From contig NZ_VLLR01000001.1 in NCBI RefSeq assembly GCF_007570935.1, positions 1,116,001 through 1,180,000 on the forward strand: 64,000 bases of DNA, read 5' to 3'. The notes under the pieces were generated by a model. It did no database searches and had not been told where the DNA came from. It saw only the letters and a list, made by a program, of their open reading frames with translations. Source of the DNA: Lactobacillus sp. LL6 (GTDB taxonomy: Bacteria; Bacillota; Bacilli; Lactobacillales; Lactobacillaceae). Numbering within the stretch: position 1 is the stretch's first letter; each line of letters opens with the position of its first letter. The position numbers and the translations under genes were made by a program. Of this stretch, positions 54,937-63,166 are shown one piece after another.

Positions 54937-55503
54937 CTAATCAATAATTTCTTCTGGAGTAATAATTACATCTATTGGAATATCCGTAGCTTCTGTTTTC
55001 CATGTCTCTTCTTTAAAAATCATCTGTGAATTAACAAGAGCTACGGTTTTAGTTGGATATTTTGCTAAAAAACGATCATAATATCCCCCACCAAAGCCCA
55101 ACCTAGCATGTGTATTAATATTAAAGGCAAGTCCCGGCACAATGACTAAATCCAGATTGTTGTTTATCTTGGCGTTTTTATCAATTACCTCATCAACACC
55201 AAATTTAGACTTACCAAGATGACTTTGATAAGTATATTGTAAAAAGTCTTGAGAATGTTCTAAATCATCATTAGCTCGAGCCAAATAAACTTCTTTTCCT
55301 TCATCCCATAATCTGGCAATCAATTCTGAAGTATCTACTTCAATTGGTAATGATGAAGTTATTCCAACTGATTGACTATTATTCCATAAATCAGTTTTCA
55401 TTAAATTCGCAAGCAGAAGTTGATCTTCTTGCTTTTTCTCATCTTTATCTGCAAAAGCCTTAAGTTTCTCTATTTGCAATTTACGTAATTTTTGTTTATT
55501 CAT
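54937..55503 (-). CDS. 5-formyltetrahydrofolate cyclo-ligase
   Basis: 188 aa. VIVPGLAFNINTHARLGFGG with GGYYDRFLAKYPTK is the family signature; KQKLRKLQIEKLKAF at the N-terminus fits the start of MTHFS proteins. It uses ATP to turn 5-formyl-THF into methenyl-THF, which FolD can then use. It follows rpmG and precedes the rhomboid gene. Confidence 0.94.
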   Translation of the reverse strand: MNKQKLRKLQIEKLKAFADKDEKKQEDQLLLANLMKTDLWNNSQSVGITSSLPIEVDTSELIARLWDEGKEVYLARANDDLEHSQDFLQYTYQSHLGKSKFGVDEVIDKNAKINNNLDLVIVPGLAFNINTHARLGFGGGYYDRFLAKYPTKTVALVNSQMIFKEETWKTEATDIPIDVIITPEEIID

Positions 55504-55523
55504 TTTTCAACCAATGCGTATAA

Positions 55524-55551
55524 CAAAAATAGCAGGCACATAGACCTGCTA
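55524..55551 (-). terminator. Terminator-like hairpin after rpmG
   Basis: 7-bp stem TAGCAGG / CCTGCTA with an 8-base loop, followed by TTTTTG on the minus strand, between rpmG and ygfA. Confidence 0.82.
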
Positions 55552-55562
55552 CTTCGGGTTTA

Positions 55563-55712
55563 TTACTTAGTTTCACGGTGAAGTGTTACGTGTCTTTCAA
55601 CAGGGCAATACTTCTTCAAAGCTAAGCGTTCTGGATGCTTACGCTTGTTCTTCTTAGATAAGTAACTTCTGTCACCACATTCGGTGCATTCCAAAATGAT
55701 GTTATCTGCCAT
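55563..55712 (-). CDS. rpmG: 50S ribosomal protein L33
   Basis: 49 aa; too short for many gene callers but clear. [20 protein letters not shown] and [17 protein letters not shown] are L33 blocks. The first zinc pair CTEC is present, but the second is CPVE, so only three of the four cysteines of the zinc-binding form remain. A GAAAG ribosome site precedes ATG 55712. Located ahead of ygfA as in Bacillus. Confidence 0.95.
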   Translation of the reverse strand: MADNIILECTECGDRSYLSKKNKRKHPERLALKKYCPVERHVTLHRETK

Positions 55713-55788
55713 TTCTTTCACCACCTACAATTTTTATTCTGACTGTATTAGAATAGCATTTTTCTAAACAATTTACCAGTGTTTTTTC

Positions 55789-57882
55789 TTACTTATGTAA
55801 CTTAAAGTAATCTTGAACCATTGCTTTAGCTACTTGAAGAGTATAACTACCTTCTAAGTCTGGGTCAAGTCCAGGGAATACCACTGCAATTGCAAGCTTA
55901 GGATTCTTAGATGGAGCATACCCTACAAAAGTAGCATTGATAAGTTCTGGTGGATTCTTTCTATTAGGATTATCTGGATCGTAATAGAAAGTTTGAGCTG
56001 TACCAGTCTTACCTGAAATTGATGGTTTTACATCCTTTAATTTATGAGCTGTTCCCCAGCCGTTAGTTCCGTGAACCACACGATAGAATCCTTCACGCAC
56101 AACATCAAGTTCATCTTGTGTCCAAGGAATCTTTTGTTGAACATTCGGGGTTTTATTATAATCGATATAAATTTTATTTCCATTTGAACTTGTCTTACCA
56201 ACTGATTGAACTACATAAGGCTGCATACGATAGCCACCATTTGCAATAGTTGAAACATATTGGACAAGTTGAATTGGCGTATAAGCATCATAGTTACCAT
56301 AAGCCAAGTCAAGAACTGAACCTGATAAAATTTGTCCTTTATCATTAAATGACTTACCTTGAATACCCGCAACTTCACCTGGTAAATCAACGCCAGTTTT
56401 CTGACCTAAGCCAAACATATTGAAGTTTCTACGTAAAATTTCAAAAGCATCACTTGGCATATGAATGTAAGTTTTAGGAACATATTTAGCCTTTACCCAT
56501 TTTAAAGCCATCTGCATCATATAAATGTTACTTGAAACTTCGAGCGCAGTTGGAGCATCTAATGAGCTAAAAGTTCCTACAGGATAAACAGACTTTTTGA
56601 CAGGAGAACCTGGTAAGTAAATTGGAGTATCAGGCATTGTATTATTCGTTGGGGTAATTATTTTATTAATCAACCCTCCAGAAACAGTTGCCCCCTTAAC
56701 AACAGACCCCATAACAAATGATTGATTAATTGCACCTAGTGCATTATCAGTAACCTTGTTAGTTTTAGGGTTTCTATTGAGTCCCGCAATTGCCAAAAGA
56801 GCACCCGTTTTTGGATTCATCGCAATAGCATAGGCACCATTTGAATATTTAGCTGCTCCTGCATTTAAAGCAGAATTATAAACACTCTTTAAAGTAGACT
56901 GTACTTCTTTTTGATACTTGGCATCAATTGTAAGCATTAAACTTGCACCAGCTTGACCTTTATAAACAGTTTTAGTTTGCTGGATATCACCATTTGCTTT
57001 AGTTTGAACTTCACTGGTTGACTTAGTTCCCTTTAAAAGTGGTTCATATTCTTCTTCTAAGTATGAAGTACCTACACGGTCATTTCTAGAATAGCCTTGA
57101 GTCAAGTAGTATTGTAAATTATCACTTGGCAATCCTGACTTTTCAGTTGAAACAGAACCGATTATACTTTGAATAGAAGAACCATTTGGATATGAACGTT
57201 GCCAGTCTGTTCCAATACCTACACCCGGAAGATCTGATAGGTGTTCACCTACCTGGGCGATTTCCTTATTTGTCAAGCCTTTGTTTTTGATATAAATTGT
57301 TGATAAAGTATAGGCACCAGAAATTTTGTTAAAAATTAAAGCTGCAGTTTTTTGTCTTTCAGTTAACTTGATATTCTGTTTTTTTACTTGATTATCTAAG
57401 TTTTGATTAATTTGAGCTTGAGTTAACTTATCGCTATCTTTTTGAGCAGCTGGCAATTTTGCTAGTTCTTTTTTAGAATTAACTGGATCAGCCAAATAAT
57501 AATCTATTGTTTGCTGCTCGGTCGGGTTTTCATCAGTAATTTTTATATAATTACTCAAAGCATTCGAAATCTTGTATACTTGTTCCGATGAAGTCGATGC
57601 GCCTTTAGTATAAGTAATCGCATTATTAGCTTTATTACCTACTAGGACTCTCCCTTTGGCATCATACATGACTCCGCGGGGAACTTGACTTGAAACAACT
57701 GTCGAATCAGACTTTTGGACTTCTGACTTAAAACGAGAACCATAGGCTAACTGCAAATATGCTAGCTGTCCTATCAGTGTCGCAAAAAGTATAAAGATAA
57801 TTCCAAGAATGATTCTCATTCTAATTGGTGTTGAGGCCTGTTTATTTGAACCAGTGCCACTGTTTTTTCTAAAATAATTCAC
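55789..57882 (-). CDS. Class B penicillin-binding protein (PBP2/PbpA-like transpeptidase)
   Basis: 697 aa. A membrane anchor (RIILGIIFILFATLIGQLAY, about 23-42) follows a short basic cytoplasmic tail. A dimerization domain with RGVMYDAKGRVL (69-80) leads to the transpeptidase: SVVK (Ser393, Lys396), SSN (450-452) and KTGTAQ (from Lys625). It cross-links peptidoglycan on the outer face; the elongation-type role is inferred from similarity and position near the yqg cluster. No PASTA domains. It has an own promoter region shared divergently with the yfhO-like gene. Confidence 0.93.
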   Translation of the reverse strand: MNYFRKNSGTGSNKQASTPIRMRIILGIIFILFATLIGQLAYLQLAYGSRFKSEVQKSDSTVVSSQVPRGVMYDAKGRVLVGNKANNAITYTKGASTSSEQVYKISNALSNYIKITDENPTEQQTIDYYLADPVNSKKELAKLPAAQKDSDKLTQAQINQNLDNQVKKQNIKLTERQKTAALIFNKISGAYTLSTIYIKNKGLTNKEIAQVGEHLSDLPGVGIGTDWQRSYPNGSSIQSIIGSVSTEKSGLPSDNLQYYLTQGYSRNDRVGTSYLEEEYEPLLKGTKSTSEVQTKANGDIQQTKTVYKGQAGASLMLTIDAKYQKEVQSTLKSVYNSALNAGAAKYSNGAYAIAMNPKTGALLAIAGLNRNPKTNKVTDNALGAINQSFVMGSVVKGATVSGGLINKIITPTNNTMPDTPIYLPGSPVKKSVYPVGTFSSLDAPTALEVSSNIYMMQMALKWVKAKYVPKTYIHMPSDAFEILRRNFNMFGLGQKTGVDLPGEVAGIQGKSFNDKGQILSGSVLDLAYGNYDAYTPIQLVQYVSTIANGGYRMQPYVVQSVGKTSSNGNKIYIDYNKTPNVQQKIPWTQDELDVVREGFYRVVHGTNGWGTAHKLKDVKPSISGKTGTAQTFYYDPDNPNRKNPPELINATFVGYAPSKNPKLAIAVVFPGLDPDLEGSYTLQVAKAMVQDYFKLHK

Positions 57883-57970
57883 GTGTTATCTTCCCTCACT
57901 AAACAGAAATATTTTAACAAAAAGTACCTAATAATTCTATATTCTATAAGGAGCTTTGATAAATTTTAAT

Positions 57971-60541
57971 ATGATTCAACAAAAATTTAAAACTTTACTT
58001 TCTAATTTATTTAATAAAAAAACTATTTTCTATTATTGCAGTTTCTTCATTCCATTTTTAGCTTTTTTGGGCTATTTTTTACTAAATAATTGTAACATTT
58101 TAACCGTTGATCTTGGCCAGCAATACATTGATTTTTTTGCTTTTTTAAAACATAGCTTTAATTCTCCTTTAAACTTTATTTACAGTTTTCAAAATGGACT
58201 CGGTTCATCCATGCTAGCAACAAATGCTTATTATTTGCTTAGCCCATTTAATTTAATATTTTTATTCTTCAACTCAAAAAATCTACCAATTGCAGTTTTG
58301 TTAATCATTTCTTTAAAAATTGGCTTTTGTGGGTTTAGCAGTTTTTATTATTGGAATAAGAAAAATAATCAATTTTTTGCTCTTGGTGCAAGTTCCGTAT
58401 ATGCATTATCTGGTTATATTATTGCCAATCATTTTAATTTAATGTGGTTAGATTCTGCAATACTTTTGCCTTTTATCGTTGATGCTATTGATAAAAATTT
58501 AAATAAACAAAATAATCACTTAATTTTAATTACCTTTTTGCTATGGCTTACAAACTTTTATACTGGATTTATGGTGCTATTTTTTGGTCTACTATATTTT
58601 GTATCAAAAATCTTTTTTTATGAAGACAAGAAAGATACTTTCTTTACTTATCTTAAAGAAAGTATTGCAGGTTCGTTTTTAGCATCATTCATATTACTGC
58701 CAACTTTTTTTGAAATGCTAGCTGGGAAAGCTTCTACAAGCACAGACTTTTCATGGGGATTTCAATTTGCACCATATGAGCAAATTTTAAAATTAAGTGA
58801 TGGTGCTTACAATTTCCAAGAAATGGAATCCGGCTTACCAAATATTTTTATTACTATGCCTTTCCTACTTTTAGTTATTGCATATTTTCTAAGTAAAAAT
58901 ATTTCATGGAAGTTCAAACTTTCTAACGGATTGTTGTTCATCTTCTTAACTGCATCACTTTTTTGGACACCACTAGTTTTACTATGGCATATGGGACAAT
59001 TTCCTGTCTGGTATCCCGGACGCTTTAGTTTTATTTGGATATTTTTTGCATTAAATTTAGGTATGCTCTTTTTGCAAGAAAGAGCAAATCTTCTTTCATG
59101 GCAAAAAGTTTTTATTACTTTTATCGCTCTTTTCTTAATCATTTACTGGTTGGTTAATGAAGGAAATTCTTCTTATATTACTAACACTAATTTAATTATT
59201 TCCGGTCTATTTTTGGTAGTAGGCATTATATTCCTTGCTTTTATTTATGGCTATACTAAGTTTAGCGGACAGTTTTTAGCAATAAGTGTAATTTTGGAAA
59301 TTATTATCAATATGATTTTGTCATTAAATAATTTGTCTTATCAAAAAAATAGTGACTATCAAAATTTTGCTCAAAATACTACTGAATTAACTTCATATCT
59401 AAATAGATATGATTCAAATTTATATCGTACCGAAAAAACTTTCTATCGCTCTGACGATGATCCTTTTACAGCCGGATATAACGGGATTACAAGTTTTAAT
59501 TCAATAAGTAATCAAAAAGTACTCACATTTTTAACCAATTTGGGCTATTTTCATAATAGCAATTCTTATACTAATATGGGTGGCACACCTTTAACAGATG
59601 ATTTACTTGGAATCAAATATTATATCGAGCCAAATTATGCAGCAGAAAATATTAAAAATTCACAAAAAATGGTTTTTAATAATCCTAATCATCGTTTAGA
59701 TCTTGATAATTATCACTTAGTTCATGAATTTTCTCAGTTACTTTTACTTAAAAATCCCGATGCCCTTCCACTAGCATTTTTAACTAATTTACCAAATTAC
59801 AAATTACATTTTTTAACTAATGCTCCAATTACTAATCAAGAACGATTATATAGATATATCACTAATAATAATGAACCACTTTTTACTCAAGTAACTTTTC
59901 CGCATGGACAGATGGTGAATTTGAGTGAAACTCCGGGTAGCTTTATGGAATACTCTAAGAAGCAAAAAACGAAAGCAAGTAAAATTAGTTTTAATATAAA
60001 GCTGAAAACTAATGATTCCTACTATCTTGAATTACCTGCAACTTTAAGTGAACAAGACTGCAGTTTATATGTTAATGGTTCAGAAATATCAATGGAAACT
60101 CGAGATAGCCAAGCTAGATTAATTAATTTAGCTAATAATCAAAAAGGGCAAAATTTACACATTGTTTTTAATCTTAAGAATCCTACTTTAAATCTCTCTG
60201 AGCTTAGCTTATGGCATTTGCAAACTGCTAAATTAAATAAAGCAATGAAAAAATTTAATAAATCACCTAAAATCAAACAAATTAACCCTATAGTTTTATC
60301 TGCACTAGTTAAAACTTCAAAATCCCAAACTTTAGCTACAACTATTCCCTATAGTAAAAACTGGCTAATTATTAATAATGGTCATTTATTAAAAACTCAC
60401 TTATTTGCAAACACTTTTCTCAGCGTTCATCTAAATAAAGGCAGTCATCAAATTATCTTTATTTATGTACCTTTTGCATTGCTTATTGGAATAATATTAT
60501 CAGTTATCACTTTAATAATCTTAAGAAAGAAAAAAGTTTAA
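57971..60541 (+). CDS. YfhO-family polytopic membrane protein
   Basis: 856 aa from ATG 57971, or 861 from TTG 57956. AAGGAG lies only 2 bases before the TTG and 17 before the ATG, so the start is uncertain. About 12 hydrophobic helices fill residues 20-420 (FLGYFLLNNCNILTVDLGQQ with the acidic first loop typical of GT-C enzymes); a ~400-residue external domain and a last helix (FALLIGIILSVITLIILRKK) follow. In Bacillus and Listeria YfhO-type proteins act with GtcA/CsbB partners in glycosylating teichoic acids. No partner gene is nearby. Confidence 0.88.
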   Translation: MIQQKFKTLLSNLFNKKTIFYYCSFFIPFLAFLGYFLLNNCNILTVDLGQQYIDFFAFLKHSFNSPLNFIYSFQNGLGSSMLATNAYYLLSPFNLIFLFFNSKNLPIAVLLIISLKIGFCGFSSFYYWNKKNNQFFALGASSVYALSGYIIANHFNLMWLDSAILLPFIVDAIDKNLNKQNNHLILITFLLWLTNFYTGFMVLFFGLLYFVSKIFFYEDKKDTFFTYLKESIAGSFLASFILLPTFFEMLAGKASTSTDFSWGFQFAPYEQILKLSDGAYNFQEMESGLPNIFITMPFLLLVIAYFLSKNISWKFKLSNGLLFIFLTASLFWTPLVLLWHMGQFPVWYPGRFSFIWIFFALNLGMLFLQERANLLSWQKVFITFIALFLIIYWLVNEGNSSYITNTNLIISGLFLVVGIIFLAFIYGYTKFSGQFLAISVILEIIINMILSLNNLSYQKNSDYQNFAQNTTELTSYLNRYDSNLYRTEKTFYRSDDDPFTAGYNGITSFNSISNQKVLTFLTNLGYFHNSNSYTNMGGTPLTDDLLGIKYYIEPNYAAENIKNSQKMVFNNPNHRLDLDNYHLVHEFSQLLLLKNPDALPLAFLTNLPNYKLHFLTNAPITNQERLYRYITNNNEPLFTQVTFPHGQMVNLSETPGSFMEYSKKQKTKASKISFNIKLKTNDSYYLELPATLSEQDCSLYVNGSEISMETRDSQARLINLANNQKGQNLHIVFNLKNPTLNLSELSLWHLQTAKLNKAMKKFNKSPKIKQINPIVLSALVKTSKSQTLATTIPYSKNWLIINNGHLLKTHLFANTFLSVHLNKGSHQIIFIYVPFALLIGIILSVITLIILRKKKV

Positions 60542-60545
60542 CCTT

Positions 60546-60559
60546 TGATAACGCTAACA
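60546..60559 (+). promoter_or_regulatory. cre-like site before the sugar-kinase gene
   Basis: TGATAACGCTAACA matches the cre consensus at 13 of 14 positions, 88 bp upstream of the kinase start. TTGATA at 60545-60550 could serve as a -35, so binding would compete with polymerase. Confidence 0.5.
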
Positions 60560-60646
60560 AAACAAATTTTACTAGACCTGGAACAGGGTTTTGTAATAAA
60601 ATGTATACGTTCACAATAAATTTTTAATATGGAAAGAAGATTAGCT

Positions 60647-61570
60647 ATGACTCTTAAATACCAAATTGGTGTCGATGCAGGGGGTACTCACTCTACTGCT
60701 ATTGCATATGACTTAGACGGTAAGGAACTTGGACGTGCAGAAAGTGGTCCAGGTCAAATTAATACTGATTATGAAGCTGGTATTAACAATATTGCTAGCG
60801 CAGTAAATGAATTATTAAATAAAATTGATGGCGATTGTATGCGTGTTCTTGCAGGTATCTCTGGTCTTTCAGTTGTTGGTAATGCTCCAGAAGTTGCTGC
60901 AACAATTTCTTCAAAGATCAATAACTTGCCAACTCGTGCTATTACTGATTCACTTTTAGCTCTTTACAGCGGTCTTGAAGGTGATGATGGTGCTTTAGTT
61001 ATTGCTGGAACTGGTTCAGTATTTAACGGTCTTCAAGATGGTCACCTCATTGCTGTTGGTGGTTATGGTGCTATTTTGGGCGACGAAGGTAGTGGTTATG
61101 CAATTGCTAAAAGTGCTATGCAATCTGCTCTTCTTAGCTGGGACAAGCGTGAAGATAATGCACTTATTCCAATGTTTACTGAACTTTTCGGTGTTGAACA
61201 TATGGATGAATGTAATGCTAAGTTTTACAAGATGAGCAACTCAGAAGTTGCTTCAATGGCAGTTCATGTTGCAAAACTTGCCGATAATGGTGACCCTGAC
61301 GCAACTAAGATTATTGAAGAACAAGCTCACCTTTTGGCTCGTGATATCATCATCGGTCTTGACCGCTATGAAGATCCTAAGCCAATGAAGATTGCTTTGA
61401 CTGGTTCAGTTTTAGCTAATAATGCAATGATGCGTGGTCTTATTGAAGATGAAGTTAAGGCTAAATACCCAGATGCTATCTTCTCAGTTTCAAATGGTGA
61501 AAACGCTCGTGGAGTTATGTATGACAAGAGCAAAGATTACCGTTACTTCACTAACCACGAAGACCGTTAA
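60647..61570 (+). CDS. BadF/BadG-type ATPase, probable N-acetylglucosamine kinase
   Basis: 307 aa. The phosphate-1 loop QIGVDAGGTHSTAIAYDLDG, phosphate-2 VIAGTGSVFNG and the GGYGAILGDEGSGYAI segment match the NAGK-like branch of the BcrAD_BadFG ASKHA family. It probably phosphorylates GlcNAc or a related amino sugar in the cytoplasm. ATG 60647 (MTLKYQIGVD) has GGAAAG upstream; an ATG six codons earlier has none. Codon use is distinctly biased to preferred codons (CTT, GGT, GCT), which suggests high expression. It stands alone between yfhO and a terminator. Confidence 0.88.
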   Translation: MTLKYQIGVDAGGTHSTAIAYDLDGKELGRAESGPGQINTDYEAGINNIASAVNELLNKIDGDCMRVLAGISGLSVVGNAPEVAATISSKINNLPTRAITDSLLALYSGLEGDDGALVIAGTGSVFNGLQDGHLIAVGGYGAILGDEGSGYAIAKSAMQSALLSWDKREDNALIPMFTELFGVEHMDECNAKFYKMSNSEVASMAVHVAKLADNGDPDATKIIEEQAHLLARDIIIGLDRYEDPKPMKIALTGSVLANNAMMRGLIEDEVKAKYPDAIFSVSNGENARGVMYDKSKDYRYFTNHEDR

Positions 61571-61588
61571 TTGTTAATTAAGGTAAAC

Positions 61589-61625
61589 AAAAAACATGGT
61601 GAAAAAATCACCATGTTTTTTGTTT
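61589..61625. terminator. Bidirectional terminator
   Basis: 14-bp perfect stem AAAAAACATGGTGA / TCACCATGTTTTTT between the convergent kinase and dehydrogenase genes. Confidence 0.92.
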
Positions 61626-61637
61626 TGATTATAAAGT

Positions 61638-62549
61638 TTATCTATTCAAATCCTTCAAATGTTCTTTAATCTTATCAGCTGAATTTTCAAGTTTCTTATG
61701 CTCTTCACTAGTTAATTTAAGTTCAATTAATTTTTCAATTCCGTCTCGCCCAATAATTGCAGGATAACCAATATAAGTCTTAAATTCAGGGTTATAAACT
61801 GATACTGGTGCATAAAGTCTAGCATCACTAAATACTGCTTCAATTAATTTTACTGCACATGTAGCAATTGCATAACTGGTATAGCCTTTACCATTTGCTA
61901 CAATGAAGGAGTTTTTATTTGATTGAGCACTAATTTTTTCTTGTTGTTCTTCAGTAAACAATTGAAGAGCCATCTTATTATCCACTCTAACAGTTGACCA
62001 AGCAGTGAATTGAGAAGAGCCATGTTCTCCTAAAACCAGACCTTCAACATTACGTGGATCTTGCATCAATTCTTCTCCAACGATTCTTTGCATTCTAGCA
62101 GTATCAAGGAAAGTCCCAGTCCCAAATACTCTATTTTTCTTAAGTCCAGTAGTTTCTTGTAAAATAGAAGTTACTGCATCGCAAGGATTAGAAATATTAA
62201 TCAAGACACCATGGAAGCCACTTTCTTTGATTTTTTCGCCAACTTCACGTGCATTCTTTGCATTTAAACTAAATTCACCAAATCTGTCTCCAGTCTTCAC
62301 ACTAGCTGCAATATCTCCGAATGCAGTTACAAGAACATCAGTATCTTTTAATTCATCCCAATTTTGTTGGATAACATTTACATAGTAATTATTGCGAGAC
62401 AAAGTATCATGTAAATCATTATATTCTGCATTTACTTTATCTTCATTTTTATCAAATAAAATCAAATCATCAACAATTCCATGAGTAAACAATGTATAAG
62501 CAACTGTTGCACCTACATGTCCCATTCCAATAATTCCAACTTTTCTCAT
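61638..62549 (-). CDS. L-2-hydroxyisocaproate dehydrogenase (L-LDH family)
   Basis: 303 aa. The NAD loop VGIIGMGHVGATVAYTLF is at the N-terminus; the catalytic motif GEHGSSQFTAWSTV holds the His, and ISNPCDAVTSIL plus GTGTFLDTARMQR are conserved. Compared with true lactate dehydrogenase, the sequence (SGFHGVLINISNP, NGKGYTSYAIAT, YPAIIGRDGIE) follows the L-HicDH enzyme of Weissella/Lactobacillus, which reduces branched 2-keto acids. It therefore likely acts in amino-acid catabolism and NADH balance, not in bulk lactate formation. Single gene. Confidence 0.88.
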   Translation of the reverse strand: MRKVGIIGMGHVGATVAYTLFTHGIVDDLILFDKNEDKVNAEYNDLHDTLSRNNYYVNVIQQNWDELKDTDVLVTAFGDIAASVKTGDRFGEFSLNAKNAREVGEKIKESGFHGVLINISNPCDAVTSILQETTGLKKNRVFGTGTFLDTARMQRIVGEELMQDPRNVEGLVLGEHGSSQFTAWSTVRVDNKMALQLFTEEQQEKISAQSNKNSFIVANGKGYTSYAIATCAVKLIEAVFSDARLYAPVSVYNPEFKTYIGYPAIIGRDGIEKLIELKLTSEEHKKLENSADKIKEHLKDLNR

Positions 62550-62575
62550 AATAGTTTCCTTTCTAATTTAATAAT

Positions 62576-62608
62576 AAAAATGGACAAGGTTCACCCTTGT
62601 CCATTTTT
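62576..62608 (-). terminator. Terminator of greA
   Basis: 14-bp stem AAAAATGGACAAGG / CCTTGTCCATTTTT starting at the greA stop codon. Confidence 0.88.
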
Positions 62609-63084
62609 TAAGCCTTAACTTCATTAATAACTACGTCAAACTTCCCACCTGGAGTAGTAATGGACACAGTTTCACCCTTCTTCTTACCTAAAAGAGCTTT
62701 AGCAATTGGTGAATCATTAGAAATCTTACCATTTAATGGATCTGATTCATCACTACCTACAATAGTGTAAGTTTCTGGATCATCTTCACCAACTTCAGTA
62801 TAAGTAATAGTCTTACCAACTGCTACTTCATCTGGTGCCACTGCATCAGCATCTACAACTTGCGCATACTTAAGCATTTCTTCAACTTGCGCAATTCTAT
62901 CTTCCAAGTGACTTTGTTCATCCTTAGCTGCATCGTATTCTGAGTTTTCAGATAAGTCACCATATGAACGAGCAACTTTAATACGTTGGATAACTTCAGG
63001 ACGCTTAACTAACTTTAAATCTTTTAATTCTGCTTCAAGTTTTTCTTTACCTTCAGCAGTCATTGGGAATGATTTTTCAGCCAT
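62608..63084 (-). CDS. greA: Transcription elongation factor GreA
   Basis: 158 aa, standard length. The N-terminal coiled coil has [20 protein letters not shown] and the tip acidic pair in [17 protein letters not shown], which stimulates transcript cleavage in backtracked RNA polymerase; the FKBP-like C-terminal domain ends [12 protein letters not shown]. It has its own promoter region in the 80 bp after pheT and a terminator. Confidence 0.97.
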   Translation of the reverse strand: MAEKSFPMTAEGKEKLEAELKDLKLVKRPEVIQRIKVARSYGDLSENSEYDAAKDEQSHLEDRIAQVEEMLKYAQVVDADAVAPDEVAVGKTITYTEVGEDDPETYTIVGSDESDPLNGKISNDSPIAKALLGKKKGETVSITTPGGKFDVVINEVKA

Positions 63085-63166
63085 AAACTATTCTCCTTAG
63101 AAATTGAAATTAATAATTCTTTATGCACTGATAGATGATATTAGTTTAGACTAAGATTGTCAACTA

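Noticed and set aside
58807-59142. 111-codon minus-strand ORF inside the YfhO gene
   Set aside because: Antisense shadow; no ribosome site or promoter, and it ends within a membrane-helix region coded on the other strand.
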